Source: Ailurus styani (Eukaryota > Chordata > Mammalia > Carnivora > Ailuridae). Taken from it: a stretch of DNA of 64,000 nucleotides. A program made the position numbers and the translations under genes. Below the pieces are notes generated by a model. That model worked only from the letters and a program-made list of their open reading frames with translations. It was not told where the DNA came from and searched no databases. Below are positions 39,207 through 49,588 of the stretch, piece after piece; position 1 is the first letter of the stretch; every line of letters begins with the position of its first letter. The stretch is from positions 860,233-924,232 of the forward strand of contig LNAC01000338.1 of NCBI GenBank assembly GCA_002007465.1, given 5' to 3'.

Positions 39207-42200
39207 GTGAGTGAGGGGCTCCAGGGATCCGTGTTAGGTGTAAAGCCACACCTATTTCACAAGCTCAGTGTTTCCTGAGCTTCTACCGGGCGCTGGGGCC
39301 GTGGGGTGTGGGGCAGAGTGGGGAGCTGGGGCCGTGGGCACGCAAACAAGCTGTTCACCAAGCCGAGCCTGCTTGGAGGAACACTTTGTGCTCGCGGGGT
39401 TATTGTCTGCTTGCCACACGGTGTCAGCCCAGCACAGAGGTCCTTTCTAGAACTGATCCCGTCTGTAAGCGCACCCTTTTCTAATCTGCACACAGGCACC
39501 CTGTGGGCTGGCGGTGCCCCTCCTGCTTCCCCGCTCTGAGTCAGTCACCCTGACTGTCCATTGGGAGGGGGCTGCCTAGAGAAGCGATGGGGAAACTTCT
39601 AGGCCTGTAAGACACTCCTTCTACACATTTCCAGGGCCTTCCACGTGCTGGGGGCTCAGGTTTAGACCACCCCATCCAGCGAGGCTCTGCCCAGAGGCCC
39701 CCTGAGGACAGCAGCCGTCTCCACGCTGTGCGCCCCGGGGAAGGGAGGAGGCAGCCCTCAGGCTCAGGTCCCGGCCCCTCGGGGGCAGCCAGCATCATCC
39801 CTTCCACGCTGGGGACGACCTTGGATCTGTCCCAGATTGCTGCCAAGGACCTGGACTGCTTCGTCCAGGACCACCTGAAACCAAACCCTCAGTTCCAGAA
39901 GCAGGTCAGCAAGGCCTTCGATGTCATCTTGGGTTGCCTTCGTGAGAAGTGTGTCTACAAGGTGTCGAGAGTCAGCAAGGTGAGTCAGTGGGTGGAGACA
40001 CGGATGGCACCCTCCTGGGGCACGGCAGTGAGGGGGACAGGAGCGGAGGGCCGGCGGGCAAGGAGACATCCGTGGAAGGGCAGTTTGCTGCCCTCCAAGG
40101 TATATGTCTGAGTGCCAGCTTTTTGAAAAGTTTTAATGATAGTTTTTTAAACCGCTATTACCATACATAAGACCACTTCCCTCCTCTGCTCAAAAGCCTC
40201 TGCAGTTTCATGGAGTGTAATAGCTTCACGGCCCATAGGATCTGGTCCTGGTCTTTCTCTGACCTTCACTTACTCCATACTGGCCTTCTGTCTGCTTCTT
40301 GAACTCACCTGGCATGGTCTGCACTGGCTGATGTCTCTTTTCTGGAAGGCTCTTCCTCCCATCCACTTGGCTCCCTCCCCTCCTTTAAGTCTGGGACCCA
40401 AGTCCCCTTCTCACAGAGGCCCGGCTGGCCAATCTACAATTGCCACCTCCCTCCCACCCCTGGTCCCCTTCCTGACTGATTCGCCTCCACATGGCACTTA
40501 GCAGTTTCCAGGGGCTGTTGTCTCCGACTGTTCCTCCCTCCTCTCCTCCCCCCCCACCCCCCTCGCTGCTAGAATATAAGTTCCAGGAGAGCGGGGACCT
40601 TTTATGTACTCCCATATCTTGGTACATAGAGTGCTCAATAAATATGTGTTGAATGAATGAATGAATGAATGAATGAATGGATTGATTGGTTGGTTGATTG
40701 AAACAGGCCAACAGAGCACATCTGCAGGCCCCGTCTGGCCCTGGGACCTCAATTTGCAACCTGTGGTCCAGATGTGCCATCAGTAGGTGCTGCAGATGTT
40801 TGGCTAAAATCTTTAATACTTCCCCCCGCCTTCACTGCGCCCCCCCCCATTATCTGTTGCTGCACCTTGGTCTGATTTTGCCCAGGACCCCGGGGGTCAG
40901 AGCGCAGGTGCGGACAGATGTGGTCAGTCTCTGCCGGGCTTCCAGGAGTCAGAGCTCGAAGCCCTGGTGCAGCCTGCCCTATCCCGGTGCCCCCAGACCT
41001 GGCATCGGTGAGACAGGTCTGGGCTGCAGATGGGGGCCAGCCATCGGGGTCAGAGTCTGACCCCTGAGCTCAGGGACCCTCGAGGGTCTGAGATGGTTCT
41101 TCCTCTGCAGGGGGGCTCCTTTGGCCGCGGCACAGACCTGAGGGGCGGCTGCGATGCCGAACTCATCATCTTCCTCAACTGCTTCGACAATTACGAGGAC
41201 CAAAGGGCCTGCACCCCAGAGATCCTTAGCGAGATGCGGGCACAGCTGGAATCCTGGTGGCAGGACCCAGTCCCTGGCCTGAGCCTCAGGTTTCCTGAGC
41301 GGACCGTGCCCGGGGCTTTGCAGTTCCAGCTGGTGTCCAGCGCCCTAAAAAGCTGGATGGATGTGACCCTGCTGCCCGTCTTTGACGCCGTGGGTGAGGC
41401 CTGCTTCCAGCCTGTGCCTTAGAGATTAATTCCCTTACCCGCTATGCTACATAGCTTGTCCGGGGTCAAGATCACCCGCTTGGCAGAGTTACTGGGTAGA
41501 TTAGTGAAAATTACTGAAAAACACCCAGCATACTTGGTGCTTTAAAAAAAAACGTTCCATCGCCATTCTAAGTTGTAGATTGTATATAATTGATTGCAGT
41601 GCTATGTAATTCATGTTCAAATATTAATAAAGGCTGGTGAGTGGCTGGGTTGGGACAAGCAGATGTCTTCGTTAGAGCTCTGCGCTCAGAGTATTTCAAA
41701 TTTCCACAGGGCGACTCTGCTGTGGCGCCAAACCTGCGCCCCAGGTCTACTCGACCCTCCTCAACAGCGGCTGCCAGGGGGGCGAGCAGGCGGCCTGCTT
41801 CTCAGAGCTGCGGAGGAACTTCGTGAACACTCGCCCAGCCAAGCTGAAGAGCCTGATCCTGCTAGTGAAGCAATGGTACCGTCAGGTGAGGCCGCCATAC
41901 CCCCTTGCTCTGCTCAGGAAGCAGCTGCTGTCATGACAGCTGCCTCAGCCAATCAGCTCCTCTCCTAGGCAGACGTATCCCTTCCTTCGCTTCTTATTGG
42001 CCATCCCAAGTAGAAGGACCACCTCCTCCATCCTCCACTTCCTGCCCAGACCGGAAGCCCATAGCTAAGAGAAAGTCTTTTCTCCATCAGGCCCCAGCTG
42101 CTCATTTCTTGTGGCTGGGTTTCACCGTCCCACTGTAGCTTATCAGTTTCTTCTCCCTCCTCACACTGCTGAAGCTTTCCCTGCTCTTGCCCACCTCCAA

Positions 42201-45200
42201 GCCCTAGCTTATGCTGTTCCGCCATCGCTCTCCTCTGTGCACATTGTATTAAATACTCACTGAGTATCTTCCAGAGCGTCCCCACCAAACACTTCTCTGA
42301 AAGCACTCGTGGTCATGTACTCATTCAACAAACATCTACTGAGCACTCACTGCTGCCAACGTTACCGCTGTGATGGATGTTGGCATCCCAAGCTGAATAT
42401 ATTGCAGCCATCATTCCTTTACACCCTTTGAGGGGAGACTCCAGCAAAGATCAAGTCTGAGATTCTTAGTCTCAGGTCACTGTGTGACCTTGGACAAGTC
42501 ACTACCCCACCCCAGGCCTCAGTTTACCCACCTGTAAAGTGAGAAGGATTCTGTTTTTTCTGTGGCTTTATTTTTATATTCCCCTCCCTCTCCAAGTACC
42601 TAGGGCCATGCTTAGCACATAGTAGGTGCTCATGTCCACTCATTCTTTGATTGGCTTTGGATGACATAGGTCGCAACTAAGAACAAAGGACGGCAGCCAG
42701 CCTGTGCCTCTCTGCCGCCAGTCTATGCCCTGGAGCTGCTGACCATCTTCGCCTGGGAGCAAGGCTGTGGTAAAGACTCTTTCAAAATGGCCGAAGGCCT
42801 GAAGACGGTGCTAGACCTTGTCCAGCAGCACCAGCAGCTCTGTGTCTACTGGACGGTCAACTATAGCTTTGAGGACCCGGCTATCAGAACACACCTTGGC
42901 CAGCTTCAGAGAAAGAGGTACAGACCCACTTCCTCATTGCCTTCCCTGCATCATCCTTCCCCTCCCCCACTGTCACCCTGGAGGCATTGTGTCCAGGAGG
43001 GGTCCAGGGTGGGATCTGGGTGCCCCAACCCCATTTGTCACTCTGCTTCCTTCCAGACTCTTTACTGAGGAAGCATGGACACAAGGAGCCCCCAGAGAGG
43101 CCTGGGCCATTTTCATTAACACAATAAAATATCATTTCTGAAATTAAGGGACCACCCAATCCCTTCCTGACTGAGGCGACTAGGCAGGAACCCTACTGTG
43201 CTTGGGAGAGATTGGGCCGGCCCTAAGGTGCTCCCTCCCCTCCAGCTCCCACACCCTTTCCTAATCCTTCCCATCCCCACGCTCCTTCACTGATTCCCAC
43301 CTTCCCCACCTGCCTGCGCATCCGCTCTGCCCCTCCCCCCCAGGCCCCTGGTCCTGGATCCTGCTGACCCCACCTGGAATGTGGGCCAGGGTAGCTGGGA
43401 GCTGTTGGCCCAGGAAGCAGCAGCTCTGGGGACGCAGGCCTGCTTTCGGAGTAGAGAAGGGACATCTGTGCAGCCCTGGGATGTGTTGGTAAGAGGGGAG
43501 TCCCGGGGTGGCGGCTGCTCTTGGGACCTCCTCCCAGCTCGCCTTTCCCTGCTGGTGCACACATCCCCAGCTGCTGGGAGTGTTCATTGCTGATGGCTTA
43601 CAGCTGAGACACAGGCGGTTTGGTCCCAGCCAATGCTTGAATGACATGGGGTGCAAAAGGCCCACCCTTGTTTGAAGGCGAGACCAGCTCTGTGATGCAG
43701 TTCTTAGTCCAGCATTCCCCGTGGGGTCAGGAAAAGCTTTCTCCAGCTGGAGCTTCCCTTAGCTCCTTCTCCGGCCCTCTCCTGCTTCCCTTACCCCACC
43801 CCCCTTCTCCTGCAGACACCACCCCCAGTTAGTCCGTGCACAGGAATCCCCATCACGGGCCCTGCTTCTAGGGAACCCCATTTAAGATAATAGTCAGTTC
43901 CCAAAGGGACATGACTTTATAGCATTTGCTATTTTTCAGCAGGATCTCATAACCAGTGCCTAATAATACAGTCCAGTGAGGCACTGGCTTTGTTCTTGCC
44001 CCCATTCAAAGCGGGGAGACCAAGGCTGTGTGTTGGTTGTGGAACCAGAACTCGAACTCAGATCCTGCTGACGCTACCACCAGCTGAGGCCTCCCAGCCA
44101 GCTGACAAAGAAAAAGGTTATGGGAGATAGAGTCTCAGGATATCAAGAGTCAGGGCTGGGTCAGTCATAGGGAATCCTGTCTCAAGCTGGCCCTACCCGG
44201 ATTCTTTCCCTAGCCTGCTCTCCTTTACCAAACCCCAGCTGGGGACCTCGACAAGTTCGTCAGTGAATTTCTCCAGCCCAACCGCCAGTTCTTGGCTCAG
44301 GTGAGCAAGGCCGTTGATGCCATCTGCTCATTCCTGAGGGAGAACTGCTTCCAGAATTCTGCCATCAAAGTGCTCAAGGTGGTCAAGGTAAGTCCCCGGA
44401 GAGCTGTGGGCAAGGTCCTGCAGGCTGGTGACCTTTCTTAGAACAGGGCCAGGCCTGATCCGCTTCTATCATCCTTACAACAATCAGCACAAGGCCAAGC
44501 ATAGAAAAGAAACCAGAATATGGTTGTGGGTGGATGGCAGAGAGAGGACCCAGACATGTCTGACACATCTCTTTTGGTTGCTTGTGACAACCAACTCAAA
44601 AGGAGGAACAAAAGATATATATTGGCTAATGCAAATGGAAAGCCATGGAGTAGGTCTGCCATCAGGTACAGCTAGATCTAGGAGCCCATGCAGAGTCATC
44701 AGGACGCAGCTTTTCATCCCAGCTCTTCGCTCTGCCATCTTCTGTTTTGTACCGGCCCTTTCCATATGATGGTCCTTAGCATCCCTAAACTTCCAGAAAG
44801 GGGAATTCTGTTTTCTTAAAGTTCAAATAGAAGTCTTGGAATTGAGTCTCATTGGCCTGGCTCGGCTTTATACCCATCCCCAAACTAATCCGTGGGGCCA
44901 GAGAGACATGCTCTGACTGGACAAGCCTGGCTCATATGATTGAGTCTGCTCAACCTGAGTATCGGGGAGGAGTGATTCCCCCAGAGAAAACCAGGATGCT
45001 GATCTCAGAAGGAAGAAGGGATGCTGAGGGTGTATAAAAAGTCACATTATCCACTATATCAGATACAACCTCAGTTCACAATTGAAGTCACAAGTGAGAC
45101 CCAGGTCAGCTCCAGAAGATTATCAGCATAGAGTCAGCCAATGAAAAGTTCCAGGGCTGGTGTTGCTCTGTGACCTCAGGCAAATACCTTCCCCTCTCTG

Positions 45201-48200
45201 ATCCTTACCTTCCTCACCCATAAACTTGAAGATGTTCAATGGTTCACTGTTTGTCTGCCATGGCCTCACTTAGAGTCACTTAAAAAATTATGCTGATACC
45301 CAGTCCGCCTCCCAGGCCAATTAAATCACAGTCTCTGGGGCATAGGAGCCAGACATCAGTCATTTTTAAAAAACTCTCCTGATGCAGACAAGCTTGAGAA
45401 CCACAGGCCAAAAAGAAAAAAAAATCCCTCAAATTTCTCCCAGCCCCAAAACTTGATGGGATGAGAAAGTTTACATTTGTTGAAGGGTTTAAACTTCTGT
45501 CTTGCACATTTCTTTTTGTCATCATCATACTATGTATTAATGCCATATGAAAAAGGTAAAACAGAGAGGTTAGGTGACTTGCCCAAGGTCACACAGCAAG
45601 TTTCTGACCCATAGGCTCTAGCAGGAGTCCTTCAGGGGTCAAGCCACCACTTTGTCCTCCCCAGGGTGGCTCTTTAGCCAAAGGCACAGCTCTGCGAGGC
45701 CGCTCGGATGCGGATCTAGTGGTGTTCCTCACCTGCTTCAGCCAGTTCACCGAGCAAGGGAACAGGCGGGCTGAGATCATCTCGGAGATCCGAGCCCAGC
45801 TGGAGGCGTGTCAGCAGGAGATGCAGTTCGAGGTGAAGTTCGAGATCCCCAAGTGGGAGAATTCCCGAGTGCTGAGCTTCTCCCTGACTTCCCAGACGAT
45901 GCTGGATCAGAGTGTGGACTTTGATGTGCTGCCAGCCTTTGACGCCTTAGGTGAGATACCCAGGCATAGTCCTGAGAAGGGGAAAAGTGGAGGCCGGGCT
46001 GCCAGGGACAGTATTTGGGGTTGTGCATTGCACAAGAGCACACCTGTTCACAGCATAGGCCTTGTACATATGCAGGTTTATCACCACTCTCCTGCAAAGT
46101 GTCTGGAGAAAAGGACACCTTTCTCTAATTCACGCAACAGTGTTACATGGTCTAACAGGGGCTCTGGCTTGGGTCCTAGTGTCAGCAGTTGCACCGACAT
46201 GGTGGTTGACCTTGAGCGAGGGACTTCCTTGCCTCAAGCACCAGGGTCTCTGCCCGACGATGCGGGTATCAGGGTGTCGCTGTGCATCCCGGCTTTGCGT
46301 ACCTGTGCACTGGCTCCCCCACCAGCCACAGACCCGTAGGACCCATGAGTTCTATAAATCCACTGAGGATGTGCCCAGCATTCTCCGGGCACCGAGGATA
46401 AATCCCTGAACAGAACAGATACAGACTTTTTTTGCATCGGTTCAGTTCTGAGCTTGCTTAGGCGAGTTAGCAGACGGAGGGCATCCCCAGTATCTGAATG
46501 TATTTGGTTCCCGAAGTTGGGAAAAAAAGTGACAAGGAGGGGGTTCATCCAGAAAGGTATCCGAATCCACATGGGGCCTTGAAAGCAAGAGTTTGAATGT
46601 CAAGGAATGCCTTTAAGTGCAACGAAACCAGAAGGCGACGGCAGCTCGCTGCATGCGGTCCTACTGGATGCTCTGAGACCGAGGCTCTCCCGTAGTTAGA
46701 GACGCATGAGCAGGCATCCAGAGCCCTTCGGGATGTGTTAGCTCCCAGCCCAGACTTTCCTTGTGGTAGGTAAACAGAAGGCTTGAGAGGAGGCAGAAGG
46801 AAAATAAGATATTTTAACTCTGGGTCATGCCATGCGTGTGCTCCAACTAAAATCACCCTGGCACTCCACCCACCCCCACCCCGCCCAGCTGTCTCTGTTC
46901 TGTGCCCTCTAGATGTGGGAGAGTGAGCGACCCCATCTCTGAGACTCTGTGACGTCTGGGCTGGGAGCCAGTGGGTCCCCGCCCAGCAGGTAGGGAAATG
47001 CCCCAGTAGGAGATCCTGGAAGTCCTCACTCAGTTGGCCACAGCAGGACTCTGGGGAACAAACTGATGGTGGCCTCCTCCCTTTCTCCAGGCCAGCTGGT
47101 CCCCGGCTACAGGCCCCCATCGCGAGTCTACGTCGACCTCATCCACAGCTACAACCACGCGGGCGAGTACTCCACCTGCTTCACGGAGCTGCAGCGGGAC
47201 TTCATCATCTCTCGGCCCACCAAGCTCAAGAGTCTGATCCGACTGGTGAAACACTGGTACCGGCAGGTGCGGCGTGAGGACGGGCCCTCCCCCCCTTACC
47301 ACCGAGGTCCTGGGCAGGGGCAGGGGCCAGAACCCTGGGTTAGTGGAGCAGAAGGAGCGGTACTCCCTAGCCCGTGGGACCTTAGCTGGCTTACCTGGAA
47401 AATTGGGCTGGTGTCACTTCCAGGTCACAGGATTTGAAGGGATAAGGCATGCCCAGGCATCTGACACGTGGAGGTGCTCTGTAAAATTTGGGGGTGGGCT
47501 TGGCAGCTCTGGAAGGGTCCCTCCTGCACCTCTTCGTTGCCAGTGTGAACGCACACACCCTCTTTCCCCTTACTCCCCAGGGCAACAAGATGCCCAAGGG
47601 GCAAGGCTCCCTGCCCCCCCAGCACGGGCTGGAACTCCTGACGGTGTACGCCTGGGAGCAGGGCAGCCGGGACGCCCAGTTCGACATGGCCCAGGGCTTC
47701 CGCACTGTCCTAGAGCTGGTCACCCAGTACCGCCAGCTCTGTGTCTACTGGACCGTCAACTACAACGACAAGGACGAGACTGTCAGAGACTTCCTGAACC
47801 GGCAGCTTCGGCATCCCAGGTTCTGGTCCACCCTCACCGTCACAGAGTCTCAGAGATGGGGTCGCTCACTCTCCCACATCTAGAGGGCACAGAACAGAGA
47901 CGGCAAAATCCTCTTCCTAGGACTGGGCTCCTTTCTAACAGGAATCCCCTTAGCACCTGAGGCACCACAGGCAGTCCGTTTCCTCACCCCCTGTAAATGG
48001 GGTTGCCAGATGAAATGCAAGGCTCCGAGTCAAGTTTGAATTTCAGATAGGGAATCGCTTTTTAGGATAAGTATATCCCATGCCGCATTGGGGGATATAC
48101 TTATGTTTATCAAAACTCAAATTTAACTCGGAGTCCTCTGCTTGTATTTGTTAAATCTGGCAACCCTACCTGTGAACCCACCAGGTAACGTAAGCATGTC

Positions 48201-48922
48201 TTATTCTTTGGGATTTTGGCTCCCTCTCAAATGGTGCAGAGAGAACAGAGAGGCTTTCAGAAATTCGTGATCATCTCCAGTCCATGGGTGATGACAACTT
48301 AGCATGGGGTGTTGAAAAAGACTCTGAGGTGGTGCCATCTGCCACAGATGTAAGAAGGGGGAGTGGTAGGACCAGTACCGTGATCAGATACCGATGCCAG
48401 CTTCTTGCTGCGGGGGTGTGGCCCAGATGAACACAGTGATCGATTAGTGATGTCTGCCCTGGATGCAGAAGGGAGAAGCGGCCTGTGCAGAGTGCTGGCT
48501 GAGGGAGGAGACTAGTCCAACTACCGATGCTACCAGGAATAAGCCTGACTCTAACGGCAATTGCAGGCCCATCATCCTGGATCCAGCTGACCCGACAGGC
48601 AACCTCGGCCACAATGCCCGCTGGGACCTGCTGGCCAAGGAGGCTGCCGCCTGCATGTCTGCCCCGTGCTGCATGAGCAGGGATGGCACCCCCATCCAGC
48701 CGTGGCCAGTGAAGGTAAGAGAGCTGTGGGGCTGCAGGGACAGGCTTCACTGGGGGAAGTGTGCTCAGAGAGGGCCGTGACTCCGGCCAGAGGAGCAGGC
48801 CCAGCCACGGCCCCATGTGTGCCCCCTGCCCCATGTGCTGGCTGTCCCTGTGGTCTCAGCTTTGCCAGGAAGGTTAGGGCTAACCAACTTCTTCTACCAC
48901 CTTCCCCCAGGCTGCTGTGTGA
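31816..48922 (+). CDS. OAS3: 2'-5'-oligoadenylate synthetase 3, complete, three OAS domains
   Basis: The largest OAS, which binds long double-stranded RNA through domain I and makes 2'-5' oligoadenylates with domain III, feeding RNase L. Coding exons: 31816-31992, 34434-34716, 36380-36555, 37634-37872, 39053-39206, 39635-39979, 41111-41393, 41710-41885, 42670-42917, 43344-43488, 44214-44387, 45665-45950, 47091-47266, 47581-47819, 48567-48714 and 48911-48922. Phases join throughout, giving 1086 codons plus stop (human 1087). Domain III keeps Asp815 and Asp817 (RGRSDADL) and Asp887 (VDFDVLP); domains I and II have CDSE and CDAE instead. The terminus KAAV matches human OAS3. The start follows an ISRE and gives [12 protein letters not shown]. 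The only weak junction is the exon 14 donor (AG/GTTCTG). Intronic repeats leave all exons intact. Confidence 0.95.
35310..35372. repeat. (CTC)n(CTT)n(ATT)n compound microsatellite
   Basis: Successive trinucleotide runs of CTC, CTT and TTA/ATT in OAS3 intron 2. Confidence 0.9.
35790..35965 (+). repeat. MIR-type ancient SINE in OAS3 intron 2
   Basis: 'ccggctgtgtgaccttggga' and 'gtcctcagctgtgaaatgag' are MIR core phrases in the right order. Confidence 0.75.
36630..37010 (-). mobile_element. L1 remnant, antisense, in OAS3 intron 3
   Basis: 'tggagctctttatatattct' followed by 'gggtgctagtcctttttgag' is a standard antisense L1 phrase. It begins about 75 bases after the exon 3 donor. Confidence 0.75.
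38041..38217 (-). mobile_element. Can-SINE, antisense, in OAS3 intron 4
   Basis: 'ttttaaagattttatttgag' at the left and 'ggagccacccaggcgcccc' at the right. A 'ggggcag' motif flanks both sides. Confidence 0.94.
38220..38800 (-). repeat. L1-type remnant, antisense, in OAS3 intron 4
   Basis: 'aaacccatccaaagggcaca', 'ttgagatcctgccgtatcgt' and 'tgtatgcggctgaattgggt' are diverged antisense L1 3'-end phrases. Confidence 0.6.
39635..39979 (+). CDS. OAS3: OAS3 exon 6: linker plus start of domain II
   Basis: 115 codons. The first half is a Pro/Gly/Ser/Arg-rich linker ([20 protein letters not shown]) that is probably disordered. The second half, from [20 protein letters not shown] to VSRVSK, is the N-terminal helix region of domain II. 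It corresponds to the first exon of a single-domain OAS fused to the linker. Confidence 0.92.
40170..40640 (-). repeat. L2-like remnant, antisense, in OAS3 intron 6
   Basis: 'ttctggaaggctcttcctcc' and 'ctcacagaggcccggctggc' match antisense L2 phrases. A (TGAA)n microsatellite follows. Confidence 0.6.
40650..40680. repeat. (TGAA)n microsatellite
   Basis: Six or seven TGAA units in OAS3 intron 6. Confidence 0.9.
41111..43488 (+). CDS. OAS3: OAS3 domain II (exons 7-10), catalytically inactive
   Basis: Residues 459-742. [19 protein letters not shown] lacks the second catalytic aspartate. Exon 8 encodes [12 protein letters not shown], where Gln replaces the His of the near-invariant KHWY. Exon 8 is almost identical in nucleotides to exon 3 of domain I (see findings). 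Exon 9 has [14 protein letters not shown] and exon 10 [11 protein letters not shown]. Domain II has no known catalytic role in OAS3. Confidence 0.92.
44214..48922 (+). CDS. OAS3: OAS3 domain III (exons 11-16), catalytic
   Basis: Residues 743-1086. P-loop region GGSLAKGT at 801-808, Asp815 and Asp817, Asp887, [12 protein letters not shown] in exon 13, [14 protein letters not shown] in exon 14 and [11 protein letters not shown] in exon 15. The last exon adds only AAV before the stop. Exon 14 starts with GNK where human has CTK. Confidence 0.93.
45270..45412 (-). mobile_element. MER5-like hAT MITE fragment, antisense, in OAS3 intron 11
   Basis: 'atgctgatacccagtccgcc' to 'agcttgagaaccac' resembles the 3' part of MER5A read in reverse. 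The far end is missing. Confidence 0.6.
48000..48169. mobile_element. Palindromic MITE (MER53-like) in OAS3 intron 14
   Basis: Begins GGGTTGCCAGAT and ends ATCTGGCAACCCTA. The arms pair over most of about 80 bases, including 'ataagtatatccca' against 'ggggatatacttat'. This fits the MER53 family from memory, which gave rise to the miR-1302 hairpins. Confidence 0.7.
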
Positions 48923-49003
48923 AGGCCAGAGAATCCATGTTGGTACCAGATGGACAGAAGGACACCAGCCCTTGGCATGAGGAGACTCAGGGTCACCTAC
49001 AAT

Positions 49004-49052
<49 letters not shown>

Positions 49053-49588
49053 TGATCCAGCCTCTCTGTCCAGCCTCCCCACTCTGTGCTCTCCTCCTGC
49101 TCTGTGTAGCCAGCCTGCCTGATTCCCCTTGTATCAGATGGGCACTGGCCACCTCGCAGACTCCCTGCCTCCTGCGGGTCCACGGGCTGGCAGCAGCCTG
49201 GCTTCCCAGCCTCCCCACCGTGCCCCTGCTCTCAGACAGCAACGGCTGTGTCCCGCACTGCCCCCGCCGAGAACATCCTCCTCCTTCCTGACTTCTCTGC
49301 CCGTCCACACCAGCTCACGTGTCCTGCCGAAACCCCTCCTGTCCTCCCAGTGGCCTCTCCTTCTTCACCAATCCAACAGCTTCTCACAGAGAGGACAGTC
49401 TTCATGCCATTTGTCAGCCATGGTAGTGGCTGCCTGGAGCCCTGTGTTCTGGTGGATTCTGGAGAATGGATACATACCTGGAAAGAGTGACCTAATCAAT
49501 TAGTGATGTCTGCCATGGATGCAGCGGAGGGGTCATGGCATGAGTGCTGTGATTGATTAGCAGTGTCTGGGCTGGATGCAGGAAGAGG
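48434..49588. repeat. Local repeat in three copies around the OAS3 3' end
   Basis: A unit of about 40 bases, with core 'gattagtgatgtctgccctg' followed by 'gatgcag', occurs at 48434-48472 (intron 14), 49486-49530 and 49541-49588 (downstream of the stop), with several substitutions. I do not recognise its family. Confidence 0.65.
48999..49049. repeat. (TG)n(AG)n compound microsatellite
   Basis: TG run passing directly into an AG run, just after the OAS3 stop codon and probably in its 3' UTR. Confidence 0.96.

Noticed and set aside
41594..41968. A 124-codon open frame over OAS3 exon 8
   Set aside because: It is out of phase with the OAS protein; the real frame of exon 8 starts at the AG acceptor before 41710 and gives the OAS sequence.
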